NCBI GenBank assembly: GCA_963070105.1
Contig: OY718807.1
Span: 1-64,000, forward strand
Source: Litomosoides sigmodontis
Lineage: Eukaryota > Nematoda > Chromadorea > Rhabditida > Onchocercidae
Direction: 5' to 3'
Length of the DNA stretch: 64,000 bases
Position 1 is the stretch's first letter. The number at the start of each line of letters is the position of its first letter. This document shows, one piece after another, positions 1 through 12,000 of the stretch. The notes under the pieces are model-generated. The model was not told the DNA's origin and searched no databases. It worked only from the letters and a program-made list of their open reading frames with translations. The translations under genes and the position numbers were made by a program.

Positions 1-3000
1 CCTAAGCCTAAGCCTAAGCCTAAGCCTAAGCCTAAGCCTAAGCCTAAGCCTAAGCCTAAGCCTAAGCCTAAGCCTAAGCCTAAGCCTAAGCCTAAGCCTA
101 AGCCTAAGCCTAAGCTAAGCCTAAGCCTAAGCCTAAGCCTAAGCCTAAGCCTAAGCCTAAGCCTAAGCCTAAGCCTAAGCCTAAGCCTAAGCCTAAGCCT
201 AAGCCTAAGCCTAAGCCTAAGCTAAGCCTAAGCCTAAGCCTAAGCCTAAGCCTAAGCCTAAGCCTAAGCCTAAGCCTAAGCCTAAGCCTAAGCCTAAGCC
301 TAAGCCTAAGCCTAAGCCTAAGCCTAAGCCTAAGCCTAAGCCTAAGCCTAAGCCTAAGCCTAAGCCTAAGCCTAAGCTAAGCCTAAGCCTAAGCCTAAGC
401 CTAAGCCTAAGCCTAAGCCTAAGCCTAAGCCTAAGCCTAAGCCTAAGCCTAAGCCTAAGCCTAAGCCTAAGCCTAAGCCTAAGCCTAAGCCTAAGCCTAA
501 GCCTAAGCCTAAGCCTAAGCCTAAGCCTAAGCCTAAGCCTAAGCCTAAGCCTAAGCCTAAGCCTAAGCCTAAGCCTAAGCCTAAGCCTAAGCCTAAGCCT
601 AAGCCTAAGCCTAAGCCTAAGCCTAAAGCCTAAGCCTAAGCCTAAGCCTAAGCCTAAGCCTAAGCCTAAGCCTAAGCCTAAGCCTAAGCCTAAGCCTAAG
701 CCTAAGCCTAAGCCTAAGGCCTAAGCTAAGCCTAAGCCTAAGCCTAAGCCTAAGCCTAAGCCTAAGCCTAAGCCTAAGCCTAAGCCTAAGCCTAAGCCTA
801 AGCCTAAGCCTAAGCCTAAGCCTAAGCCTAAGCCTAAGCCTAAGCCTAAGCCTAAGCCTAAGCCTAAGCCTAAGCCTAAGCCTAAGCCTAAGCCTAAGCC
901 TAAGCCTAAGCCTAAGCCTAAGCCTAAGCCTAAGCCTCAAGCCTAAGCCTAAGCCTAAGCCTAAGCCTAAGCCTAAGCCTAAGCCTAAGCCTAAGCCTAA
1001 GCCTAAGCCTAAGCCTAAGCCTAAGCCTAAGCCTAAGCCTAAGCCTAAGCCTAAGCCTAAGCCTAAGCCTAAGCCTAAGCCTAAGCCTAAGCCTAAGCCT
1101 AAGCCTAAGCCTAAGCCTAAGCCTAAGCCTAAGCCTAAGCCTAAGCCTAAGCCTAAGCCTAAGCCTAAGCCTAAGCCTAAGCCTAAGCCTAAGCCTAAGC
1201 CTAAGCCTAAGCCTAAGCCTAAGCCTAAGCCTAAGCCTAAGCCTAAGCCTAAGCCTAAGCCTAAGCCTAAGCCTAAGCCTAAGCCTAAGCCTAAGCCTAA
1301 GCCTAAGCCTAAGCCTAAGCCTAAGCCTAAGCCTAAGCCTAAGCCTAAGCCTAAGCCTAAGCCTAAGCCTAAGCCTAAGCCTAAGCCTAAGCCTAAGCCT
1401 AAGCCTAAGCCTAAGCTAAGCCTAAGCCTAAGCCTAAGCCTAAGCCTAAGCCTAAGCCTAAGCCTAAGCCTAAGCCTAAGCCTAAGCCTAAGCCTAAGCC
1501 TAAGCCTAAGCCTAAGCCTAAGCCTAAGCCTAAGCCTAAGCCTAAGCCTAAGCCTAAGCCTAAGCCTAAGCCTAAGCCTAAGCCTAAGCCTAAGCCTAAG
1601 CCTAAGCCTAAGCCTAAGCCTAAGCCTAAGCCTAAGCCTAAGCCTAAGCCTAAGCCCTAAGCCTAAGCCTAAGCCTAAGCCTAAGCCTAAGCCTAAGCCT
1701 AAGCTAAGCCTAAGCCTAAGCCTAAGCCTAAGCCTAAGCCTAAGCCTAAGCCTAAGCCTAAGCCTAAGCCTAAGCCTAAGCCTAAGCCTAAGCCTAAGCC
1801 TAAGCCTAAGCCTAAGCCTAAGCCTAAGCCTAAGCCTAAGCCTAAGCCTAAGCTAAGCCTAAGCCTAAGCCTAAGCCTAAGCCTAAGCCTAAGCCTAAGC
1901 CTAAGCCTAAGCCTAAGCCTAAGCCTAAGCCTAAGCCTAAGCCTAAGCCTAAGCCTAAGCCTAAGCCTAAGCCTAAGCCTAAGCCTAAGCCTAAGCCTAA
2001 GCCTAAGCCTAAGCCTAAGCCTAAGCCTAAGCCTAAGCCTAAGCCTAAGCCTAAGCCTAAGCCTAAGCCTAAGCCTAAGCCTAAGCCTAAGCCTAAGCCT
2101 AAGCCTAAGCCTAAGCCTAAGCCTAAGCTAAGCCTAAGCCTAAGCCTAAGCCTAAGCCTAAGCCTAAGCCTAAGCCTAAGCCTAAGCCTAAGCCTAAGCC
2201 TAAGCCTAAGCCTAAGCCTAAGCCTAAGCCTAAGCCTAAGCCTAAGCCTAAGCCTAAGCCTAAGCCTAAGCCTAAGCCTAAGCCTAAGCCTAAGCCTAAG
2301 CCTAAGCCTAAGCCTAAGCCTAAGCCTAAGCCTAAGCCTAAGCCTAAGCCTAAGCCTAAGCCTAAGCCTAAGCCTAAGCCTAAGCCTAAGCCTAAGCCTA
2401 AGCCTAAGCCTAAGCCTAAGCCTAAGCCTAAGCCTAAGCCTAAGCCTAAGCCTAAGCCTAAGCCTAAGCCTAAGCCTAAGCCTAAGCCTAAGCCTAAGCC
2501 TAAGCCTAAGCTAAGCCTAAGCCTAAGCCTAAGCCTAAGCCTAAGCCTAAGCCTAAGCCTAAGCCTAAGCCTAAGCCTAAGCCTAAGCCTAAGCCTAAGC
2601 CTAAGCCTAAGCCTAAGCCTAAGCCTAAGCCTAAGCCTAAGCCTAAGCCTAAGCCTAAGCCTAAGCCTAAGCCTAAGCCTAAGCCTAAGCCTAAGCCTAA
2701 GCCTAAGCCTAAGCCTAAGCCTAAGCCTAAGCCTAAGCCTAAGCCTAAGCCTAAGCCTAAGCCTAAGCCTAAGCCTAAGCCTAAGCCTAAGCCTAAGCCT
2801 AAGCCTAAGCCTAAGCTAAGCCTAAGCCTAAGCCTAAGCCTAAGCCTAAGCCTAAGCCTAAGCCTAAGCCTAAGCCTAAGCCTAAGCCTAAGCCTAAGCC
2901 TAAGCCTAAGCCTAAGCCTAAGCCTAAGCCTAAGCCTAAGCCTAAGCCTAAGCCTAAGCCTAAGCCTAAGCCTAAGCCTAAGCCTAAGCCTAAGCCTAAG

Positions 3001-6000
3001 CCTAAGCCTAAGCTAAGCCTAAGCCTAAGCCTAAGCCTAAGCCTAAGCCTAAGCCTAAGCCTAAGCCTAAGCCTAAGCTAAGCCTAAGCCTAAGCCTAAG
3101 CCTAAGCCTAAGCCTAAGCCTAAGCCTAAGCCTAAGCCTAAGCCTAAGCCTAAGCCTAAGCCTAAGCCTAAGCCTAAGCCTAAGCCTAAGCCTAAGCCTA
3201 AGCCTAAGCCTAAGCCTAAGCCTAAGCCTAAGCCTAAGCCTAAGCCTAAGCCTAAGCCTAAGCCTAAGCCTAAGCCTAAGCCTAAGCCTAAGCCTAAGCC
3301 TAAGCCTAAGCCTAAGCCTAAGCCTAAGCCTAAGCCCTAAGCCTAAGCCTAAGCCTAAGCCTAAGCCTAAGCCTAAGCCTAAGCCTAAGCCTAAGCCTAA
3401 GCCTAAGCCTAAGCCTAAGCCTAAGCCTAAGCCTAAGCCTAAGCCTAAGCCTAAGCCTAAGCCTAAGCTAAGCCTAAGCCTAAGCCTAAGCCTAAGCCTA
3501 AGCCTAAGCCTAAGCCTAAGCCTAAGCCTAAGCCTAAGCCTAAGCCTAAGCCTAAGCCTAAGCCTAAGCCTAAGCCTAAGCCTAAGCCTAAGCCTAAGCC
3601 TAAGCTAAGCCTAAGCCTAAGCCTAAGCCTAAGCCTAAGCCTAAGCCTAAGCCTAAGCCTAAGCCTAAGCCTAAGCCTAAGCCTAAGCCTAAGCCTAAGC
3701 CTAAGCCTAAGCCTAAGCCTAAGCCTAAGCCTAAGCCTAAGCCTAAGCCTAAGCCTAAGCCTAAGCCTAAGCCTAAGCCTAAGCCTAAGCCTAAGCCTAA
3801 GCCTAAGCCTAAGCCTAAGCCTAAGCCTAAGCCTAAGCCTAAGCCTAAGCCTAAGCCTAAGCCTAAGCCTAAGCCTAAGCCTAAGCCTAAGCCTAAGCCT
3901 AAGCTAAGCCTAAGCCTAAGCCTAAGCCTAAGCCTAAGCCTAAGCCTAAGCCTAAGCCTAAGCCTAAGCCTAAGCCTAAGCCTAAGCCTAAGCCTAAGCC
4001 TAAGCCTAAGCCTAAGCCTAAGCCTAAGCCTAAGCCTAAGCCTAAGCCTAAGCCTAAGCCTAAGCCTAAGCCTAAGCCTAAGCCTAAGCCTAAGCCTAAG
4101 CCTAAGCCTAAGCCTAAGCCTAAGCCTAAGCCTAAGCCTAAGCCTAAGCCTAAGCCTAAGCCTAAGCCTAAGCCTAAGCCTAAGCCTAAGCCTAAGCCTA
4201 AGCCTAAGCCTAAGCCTAAGCCTAAGCCTAAGCCTAAGCCTAAGCCTAAGCCTAAGCCTAAGCCTAAGCCTAAGCCTAAGCTAAGCCTAAGCCTAAGCCT
4301 AAGCCTAAGCCTAAGCCTAAGCCTAAGCCTAAGCCTAAGCCTAAGCCTAAGCCTAAGCCTAAGCCTAAGCCTAAGCCTAAGCCTAAGCCTAAGCCTAAGC
4401 CTAAGCCTAAGCCTAAGCCTAAGCCTAAGCCTAAGCCTAAGCCTAAGCCTAAGCCTAAGCCTAAGCCTAAGCCTAAGCCTAAGCCTAAGCCTAAGCCTAA
4501 GCCTAAGCCTAAGCCTAAGCCTAAGCCTAAGCCTAAGCCTAAGCCTAAGCCTAAGCCTAAGCCTAAGCCTAAGCCTAAGCCTAAGCCTAAGCCTAAGCCT
4601 AAGCCTAAGCCTAAGCCTAAGCCTAAGCCTAAGCCTAAGCCTAAGCCTAAGCCTAAGCCTAAGCCTAAGCCTAAGCTAAGCCTAAGCCTAAGCCTAAGCC
4701 TAAGCCTAAGCCTAAGCCTAAGCCTAAGCCTAAGCCTAAGCCTAAGCCTAAGCCTAAGCCTAAGCCTAAGCCTAAGCCTAAGCCTAAGCCTAAGCCTAAG
4801 CCTAAGCCTAAGCCTAAGCCTAAGCCTAAGCCTAAGCCTAAGCCTAAGCCTAAGCCTAAGCCTAAGCCTAAGCCTAAGCCTAAGCCTAAGCCTAAGCCTA
4901 AGCCTAAGCCTAAGCCTAAGCCTAAGCCTAAGCCTAAGCCCTAAGCCTAAGCCTAAGCCTAAGCCTAAGCCTAAGCCTAAGCCTAAGCCTAAGCCTAAGC
5001 CTAAGCCTAAGCCTAAGCCTAAGCCTAAGCCTAAGCCTAAGCCTAAGCCTAAGCCTAAGCCTAAGCCTAAGCCTAAGCCTAAGCCTAAGCCTAAGCCTAA
5101 GCCTAAGCCTAAGCCTAAGCCTAAGCCTAAGCCTAAGCCTAAGCCTAAGCCTAAGCCTAAGCCTAAGCCTAAGCCTAAGCCTAAGCCTAAGCCTAAGCCT
5201 AAGCCTAAGCCTAAGCCTAAGCCTAAGCCTAAGCCTAAGCCTAAGCCTAAGCCTAAGCCTAAGCCTAAGCCTAAGCCTAAGCTAAGCCTAAGCCTAAGCC
5301 TAAGCCTAAGCCTAAGCCTAAGCTAAGCCTAAGCCTAAGCCTAAGCCTAAGCCTAAGCCTAAGCCTAAGCCTAAGCCTAAGCCTAAGCCTAAGCCTAAGC
5401 CTAAGCCTAAGCCTAAGCCTAAGCCTAAGCCTAAGCCTAAGCCTAAGCCTAAGCCTAAGCCTAAGCCTAAGCCTAAGCCTAAGCCTAAGCCTAAGCCTAA
5501 GCCTAAGCCTAAGCCTAAGCCTAAGCCTAAGCCTAAGCCTAAGCCTAAGCCTAAGCCTAAGCCTAAGCCTAAGCCTAAGCCTAAGCCTAAGCCTAAGCCT
5601 AAGCCTAAGCTAAGCCTAAGCCTAAGCCTAAGCCTAAGCCTAAGCCTAAGCCTAAGCCTAAGCCTAAGCCTAAGCCTAAGCCTAAGCCTAAGCCTAAGCC
5701 TAAGCCTAAGCCTAAGCCTAAGCCTAAGCCTAAGCCTAAGCCTAAGCCTAAGCCTAAGCTAAGCCTAAGCCTAAGCCTAAGCCTAAGCCTAAGCCTAAGC
5801 CTAAGCCTAAGCCTAAGCCTAAGCCTAAGCCTAAGCCTAAGCCTAAGCCTAAGCCTAAGCCTAAGCCTAAGCCTAAGCCTAAGCCTAAGCCTAAGCCTAA
5901 GCCTAAGCCTAAGCCTAAGCCTAAGCCTAAGCCTAAGCCTAAGCCTAAGCCTAAGCCTAAGCCTAAGCCTAAGCCTAAGCCTAAGCCTAAGCCTAAGCCT

Positions 6001-9000
6001 AAGCCTAAGCCTAAGCCTAAGCCTAAGCCTAAGCCTAAGCCTAAGCCTAAGCCTAAGCCTAAGCCTAAGCCTAAGCCTAAGCCTAAGCCTAAGCCTAAGC
6101 CTAAGCCTAAGCCTAAGCCTAAGCCTAAGCCTAAGCCTAAGCCTAAGCCTAAGCCTAAGCCTAAGCCTAAGCCTAAGCCTAAGCCTAAGCCTAAGCCTAA
6201 GCCTAAGCCTAAGCCTAAGCCTAAGCCTAAGCCTAAGCCTAAGCCTAAGCCTAAGCCTAAGCCTAAGCCTAAGCCTAAGCCTAAGCCTAAGCCTAAGCCT
6301 AAGCCTAAGCCTAAGCTAAGCCTAAGCCTAAGCCTAAGCCTAAGCCTAAGCCTAAGCCTAAGCCTAAGCCTAAGCCTAAGCCTAAGCCTAAGCCTAAGCC
6401 TAAGCCTAAGCCTAAGCCTAAGCCTAAGCCTAAGCCTAAGCCTAAGCCTAAGCCTAAGCCTAAGCCTAAGCCTAAGCCTAAGCCTAAGCCTAAGCCTAAG
6501 CCTAAGCCTAAGCCTAAGCCTAAGCCTAAGCCTAAGCCTAAGCCTAAGCCTAAGCCTAAGCCTAAGCCTAAGCCTAAGCCTAAGCCTAAGCCTAAGCCTA
6601 AGCCTAAGCCTAAGCCTAAGCCTAAGCCTAAGCCTAAGCCTAAGCCTAAGCCTAAGCCTAAGCCTAAGCCTAAGCCTAAGCCTAAGCCTAAGCCTAAGCC
6701 TAAGCCTAAGCCTAAGCCTAAGCTAAGCCTAAGCCTAAGCCTAAGCCTAAGCCTAAGCCTAAGCCTAAGCCTAAGCCTAAGCCTAAGCCTAAGCCTAAGC
6801 CTAAGCCTAAGCCTAAGCCTAAGCCTAAGCCTAAGCCTAAGCCTAAGCCTAAGCCTAAGCCTAAGCCTAAGCCTAAGCCTAAGCCTAAGCCTAAGCCTAA
6901 GCCTAAGCCTAAGCCTAAGCCTAAGCCTAAGCCTAAGCCTAAGCTAAGCCTAAGCCTAAGCCTAAGCCTAAGCCTAAGCCTAAGCCTAAGCCTAAGCCTA
7001 AGCCTAAGCCTAAGCCTAAGCCTAAGCCTAAGCCTAAGCCTAAGCCTAAGCCTAAGCCTAAGCCTAAGCCTAAGCCTAAGCCTAAGCCTAAGCCTAAGCC
7101 TAAGCCTAAGCCTAAGCCTAAGCCTAAGCCTAAGCCTAAGCCTAAGCCTAAGCCTAAGCCTAAGCCTAAGCCTAAGCCTAAGCCTAAGCCTAAGCCTAAG
7201 CCTAAGCCTAAGCCTAAGCCTAAGCCTAAGCCTAAGCCTAAGCCTAAGCCTAAGCCTAAGCCTAAGCCTAAGCCTAAGCCTAAGCCTAAGCCTAAGCCTA
7301 AGCCTAAGCCTAAGCCTAAGCCTAAGCCTAAGCCTAAGCCTAAGCCTAAGCCTAAGCCTAAGCCTAAGCCTAAGCCTAAGCCTAAGCCTAAGCCTAAGCC
7401 TAAGCCTAAGCCTAAGCCTAAGCCTAAGCCTAAGCCTAAGCCTAAGCCTAAGCCTAAGCCTAAGCCTAAGCCTAAGCCTAAGCCTAAGCCTAAGCCTAAG
7501 CCTAAGCCTAAGCCTAAGCCTAAGCCTAAGCCTAAGCCTAAGCCTAAGCCTAAGCCTAAGCCTAAGCCTAAGCCTAAGCCTAAGCCTAAGCCTAAGCCTA
7601 AGCCTAAGCCTAAGCCTAAGCCTAAGCCTAAGCCTAAGCCTAAGCCTAAGCCTAAGCCTAAGCCTAAGCCTAAGCCTAAGCCTAAGCCTAAGCTAAGCCT
7701 AAGCCTAAGCCTAAGCCTAAGCCTAAGCCTAAGCCTAAGCCTAAGCCTAAGCCTAAGCCTAAGCCTAAGCCTAAGCCTAAGCCTAAGCCTAAGCCTAAGC
7801 CTAAGCCTAAGCCTAAGCCTAAGCCTAAGCCTAAGCCTAAGCCTAAGCCTAAGCTAAGCCTAAGCCTAAGCCTAAGCCTAAGCCTAAGCCTAAGCCTAAG
7901 CCTAAGCCTAAGCCTAAGCCTAAGCCTAAGCCTAAGCCTAAGCCTAAGCCTAAGCCTAAGCCTAAGCCTAAGCCTAAGCTAAGCCTAAGCCTAAGCCTAA
8001 GCCTAAGCCTAAGCCTAAGCCTAAGCCTAAGCCTAAGCCTAAGCCTAAGCCTAAGCCTAAGCCTAAGCCTAAGCCTAAGCCTAAGCCTAAGCCTAAGCCT
8101 AAGCCTAAGCCTAAGCCTAAGCCTAAGCCTAAGCCTAAGCCTAAGCCTAAGCCTAAGCCTAAGCCTAAGCCTAAGCCTAAGCCTAAGCCTAAGCCTAAGC
8201 CTAAGCCTAAGCCTAAGCCTAAGCCTAAGCCTAAGCCTAAGCCTAAGCCTAAGCCTAAGCCTAAGCCTAAGCCTAAGCCTAAGCCTAAGCCTAAGCTAAG
8301 CCTAAGCCTAAGCCTAAGCCTAAGCCTAAGCCTAAGCCTAAGCCTAAGCCTAAGCCTAAGCCTAAGCCTAAGCCTAAGCCTAAGCCTAAGCCTAAGCCTA
8401 AGCCTAAGCCTAAGCCTAAGCTAAGCCTAAGCTAAGCCTAAGCCTAAGCCTAAGCCTAAGCCTAAGCCTAAGCCTAAGCCTAAGCCTAAGCCTAAGCCTA
8501 AGCCTAAGCCTAAGCCTAAGCCTAAGCCTAAGCCTAAGCCTAAGCCTAAGCCTAAGCCTAAGCCTAAGCCTAAGCCTAAGCCTAAGCCTAAGCCTAAGCC
8601 TAAGCCTAAGCCTAAGCCTAAGCCTAAGCCTAAGCCTAAGCCTAAGCCTAAGCCTAAGCCTAAGCCTAAGCTAAGCCTAAGCCTAAGCCTAAGCCTAAGC
8701 CTAAGCCTAAGCCTAAGCCTAAGCCTAAGCCTAAGCCTAAGCTAAGCCTAAGCCTAAGCCTAAGCCTAAGCCTAAGCCTAAGCCTAAGCCTAAGCCTAAG
8801 CCTAAGCCTAAGCCTAAGCCTAAGCCTAAGCCTAAGCCTAAGCCTAAGCCTAAGCCTAAGCCTAAGCCTAAGCCTAAGCCTAAGCCTAAGCCTAAGCCTA
8901 AGCCTAAGCCTAAGCCTAAGCCTAAGCCTAAGCCTAAGCCTAAGCCTAAGCCTAAGCCTAAGCCTAAGCCTAAGCCTAAGCCTAAGCCTAAGCCTAAGCC

Positions 9001-12000
9001 TAAGCCTAAGCCTAAGCCTAAGCCTAAGCCTCCTAAGCCTAAGCCTAAGCCTAAGCCTAAGCCTAAGCCTAAGCCTAAGCCTAAGCCTAAGCCTAAGCCT
9101 AAGCCTAAGCCTAAGCCTAAGCCTAAGCCTAAGCCTAAGCCTAAGCCTAAGCCTAAGCCTAAGCCTAAGCCTAAGCCTAAGCCTAAGCCTAAGCCTAAGC
9201 CTAAGCCTAAGCCTAAGCCTAAGCCTAAGCCTAAGCCTAAGCTAAGCCTAAGCCTAAGCCTAAGCCTAAGCCTAAGCCTAAGCCTAAGCCTAAGCCTAAG
9301 CTAAGCCTAAGCCTAAGCCTAAGCCTAAGCCTAAGCCTAAGCCTAAGCCTAAGCCTAAGCCTAAGCCTAAGCCTAAGCCTAAGCCTAAGCCTAAGCTAAG
9401 CCTAAGCCTAAGCCTAAGCCTAAGCCTAAGCCTAAGCCTAAGCCTAAGCCTAAGCCTAAGCCTAAGCCTAAGCCTAAGCCTAAGCCTAAGCCTAAGCCTA
9501 AGCCTAAGCCTAAGCCTAAGCCTAAGCCTAAGCCTAAGCCTAAGCCTAAGCCTAAGCCTAAGCCTAAGCCTAAGCCTAAGCCTAAGCCTAAGCCTAAGCC
9601 TAAGCCTAAGCCTAAGCCTAAGCCTAAGCCTAAGCCTAAGCCTAAGCCTAAGCCTAAGCCTAAGCCTAAGCCTAAGCCTAAGCCTAAGCCTAAGCCTAAG
9701 CCTAAGCCTAAGCCTAAGCCTAAGCCTAAGCCTAAGCCTAAGCCTAAGCCTAAGCCTAAGCCTAAGCCTAAGCCTAAGCCTAAGCCTAAGCCTAAGCCTA
9801 AGCCTAAGCCTAAGCCTAAGCCTAAGCCTAAGCCTAAGCCTAAGCCTAAGCCTAAGCCTAAGCCTAAGCCTAAGCCTAAGCCTAAGCCTAAGCCTAAGCC
9901 TAAGCCTAAGCCTAAGCCTAAGCCTAAGCCTAAGCCTAAGCCTAAGCCTAAGCCTAAGCCTAAGCCTAAGCCTAAGCCTAAGCCTAAGCCTAAGCCTAAG
10001 CCTAAGCCTAAGCCTAAGCCTAAGCCTAAGCCTAAGCCTAAGCCTAAGCCTAAGCCTAAGCCTAAGCCTAAGCCTAAGCCTAAGCCTAAGCCTAAGCCTA
10101 AGCCTAAGCCTAAGCCTAAGCCTAAGCCTAAGCCTAAGCCTAAGCCTAAGCCTAAGCCTAAGCCTAAGCCTAAGCCTAAGCCTAAGCCTAAGCCTAAGCC
10201 TAAGCCTAAGCCTAAGCCTAAGCCTAAGCCTAAGCCTAAGCCTAAGCCTAAGCCTAAGCCTAAGCCTAAGCCTAAGCCTAAGCCTAAGCCTAAGCCTAAG
10301 CCTAAGCCTAAGCCTAAGCCTAAGCCTAAGCCTAAGCCTAAGCCTAAGCCTAAGCCTAAGCCTAAGCCTAAGCCTAAGCCTAAGCCTAAGCCTAAGCCTA
10401 AGCCTAAGCCTAAGCCTAAGCCTAAGCCTAAGCCTAAGCCTAAGCCTAAGCCTAAGCCTAAGCCTAAGCCTAAGCCTAAGCCTAAGCCTAAGCCTAAGCC
10501 TAAGCCTAAGCCTAAGCCTAAGCCTAAGCCTAAGCCTAAGCCTAAGCCTAAGCCTAAGCCTAAGCCTAAGCCTAAGCCTAAGCCTAAGCCTAAGCCTAAG
10601 CCTAAGCCTAAGCCTAAGCCTAAGCCTAAGCCTAAGCCTAAGCCTAAGCCTAAGCCTAAGCCTAAGCCTAAGCCTAAGCCTAAGCCTAAGCCTAAGCCTA
10701 AGCCTAAGCCTAAGCCTAAGCCTAAGCCTAAGCCTAAGCCTAAGCCTAAGCCTAAGCCTAAGCCTAAGCCTAAGCCTAAGCCTAAGCCTAAGCCTAAGCC
10801 TAAGCCTAAGCCTAAGCCTAAGCCTAAGCCTAAGCCTAAGCCTAAGCCTAAGCCTAAGCCTAAGCCTAAGCCTAAGCCTAAGCCTAAGCCTAAGCCTAAG
10901 CCTAAGCCTAAGCCTAAGCCTAAGCCTAAGCCTAAGCCTAAGCCTAAGCCTAAGCCTAAGCCTAAGCCTAAGCCTAAGCCTAAGCCTAAGCCTAAGCCTA
11001 AGCCTAAGCCTAAGCCTAAGCCTAAGCCTAAGCCTAAGCCTAAGCCTAAGCCTAAGCCTAAGCCTAAGCCTAAGCCTAAGCCTAAGCCTAAGCCTAAGCC
11101 TAAGCCTAAGCCTAAGCCTAAGCCTAAGCCTAAGCCTAAGCCTAAGCCTAAGCCTAAGCCTAAGCCTAAGCCTAAGCCTAAGCCTAAGCCTAAGCCTAAG
11201 CCTAAGCCTAAGCCTAAGCCTAAGCCTAAGCCTAAGCCTAAGCCTAAGCCTAAGCCTAAGCCTAAGCCTAAGCCTAAGCCTAAGCCTAAGCCTAAGCCTA
11301 AGCCTAAGCCTAAGCCTAAGCCTAAGCCTAAGCCTAAGCCTAAGCCTAAGCCTAAGCCTAAGCCTAAGCCTAAGCCTAAGCCTAAGCCTAAGCCTAAGCC
11401 TAAGCCTAAGCCTAAGCCTAAGCCTAAGCCTAAGCCTAAGCCTAAGCCTAAGCCTAAGCCTAAGCCTAAGCCTAAGCCTAAGCCTAAGCCTAAGCCTAAG
11501 CCTAAGCCTAAGCCTAAGCCTAAGCCTAAGCCTAAGCCTAAGCCTAAGCCTAAGCCTAAGCCTAAGCCTAAGCCTAAGCCTAAGCCTAAGCCTAAGCCTA
11601 AGCCTAAGCCTAAGCCTAAGCCTAAGCCTAAGCCTAAGCCTAAGCCTAAGCCTAAGCCTAAGCCTAAGCCTAAGCCTAAGCCTAAGCCTAAGCCTAAGCC
11701 TAAGCCTAAGCCTAAGCCTAAGCCTAAGCCTAAGCCTAAGCCTAAGCCTAAGCCTAAGCCTAAGCCTAAGCCTAAGCCTAAGCCTAAGCCTAAGCCTAAG
11801 CCTAAGCCTAAGCCTAAGCCTAAGCCTAAGCCTAAGCCTAAGCCTAAGCCTAAGCCTAAGCCTAAGCCTAAGCCTAAGCCTAAGCCTAAGCCTAAGCCTA
11901 AGCCTAAGCCTAAGCCTAAGCCTAAGCCTAAGCCTAAGCCTAAGCCTAAGCCTAAGCCTAAGCCTAAGCCTAAGCCTAAGCCTAAGCCTAAGCCTAAGCC

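Noticed and set aside
623..940. 105-codon Leu-Arg frame in the telomere
   Set aside because: Same repeat artefact, bounded by single-base variants.
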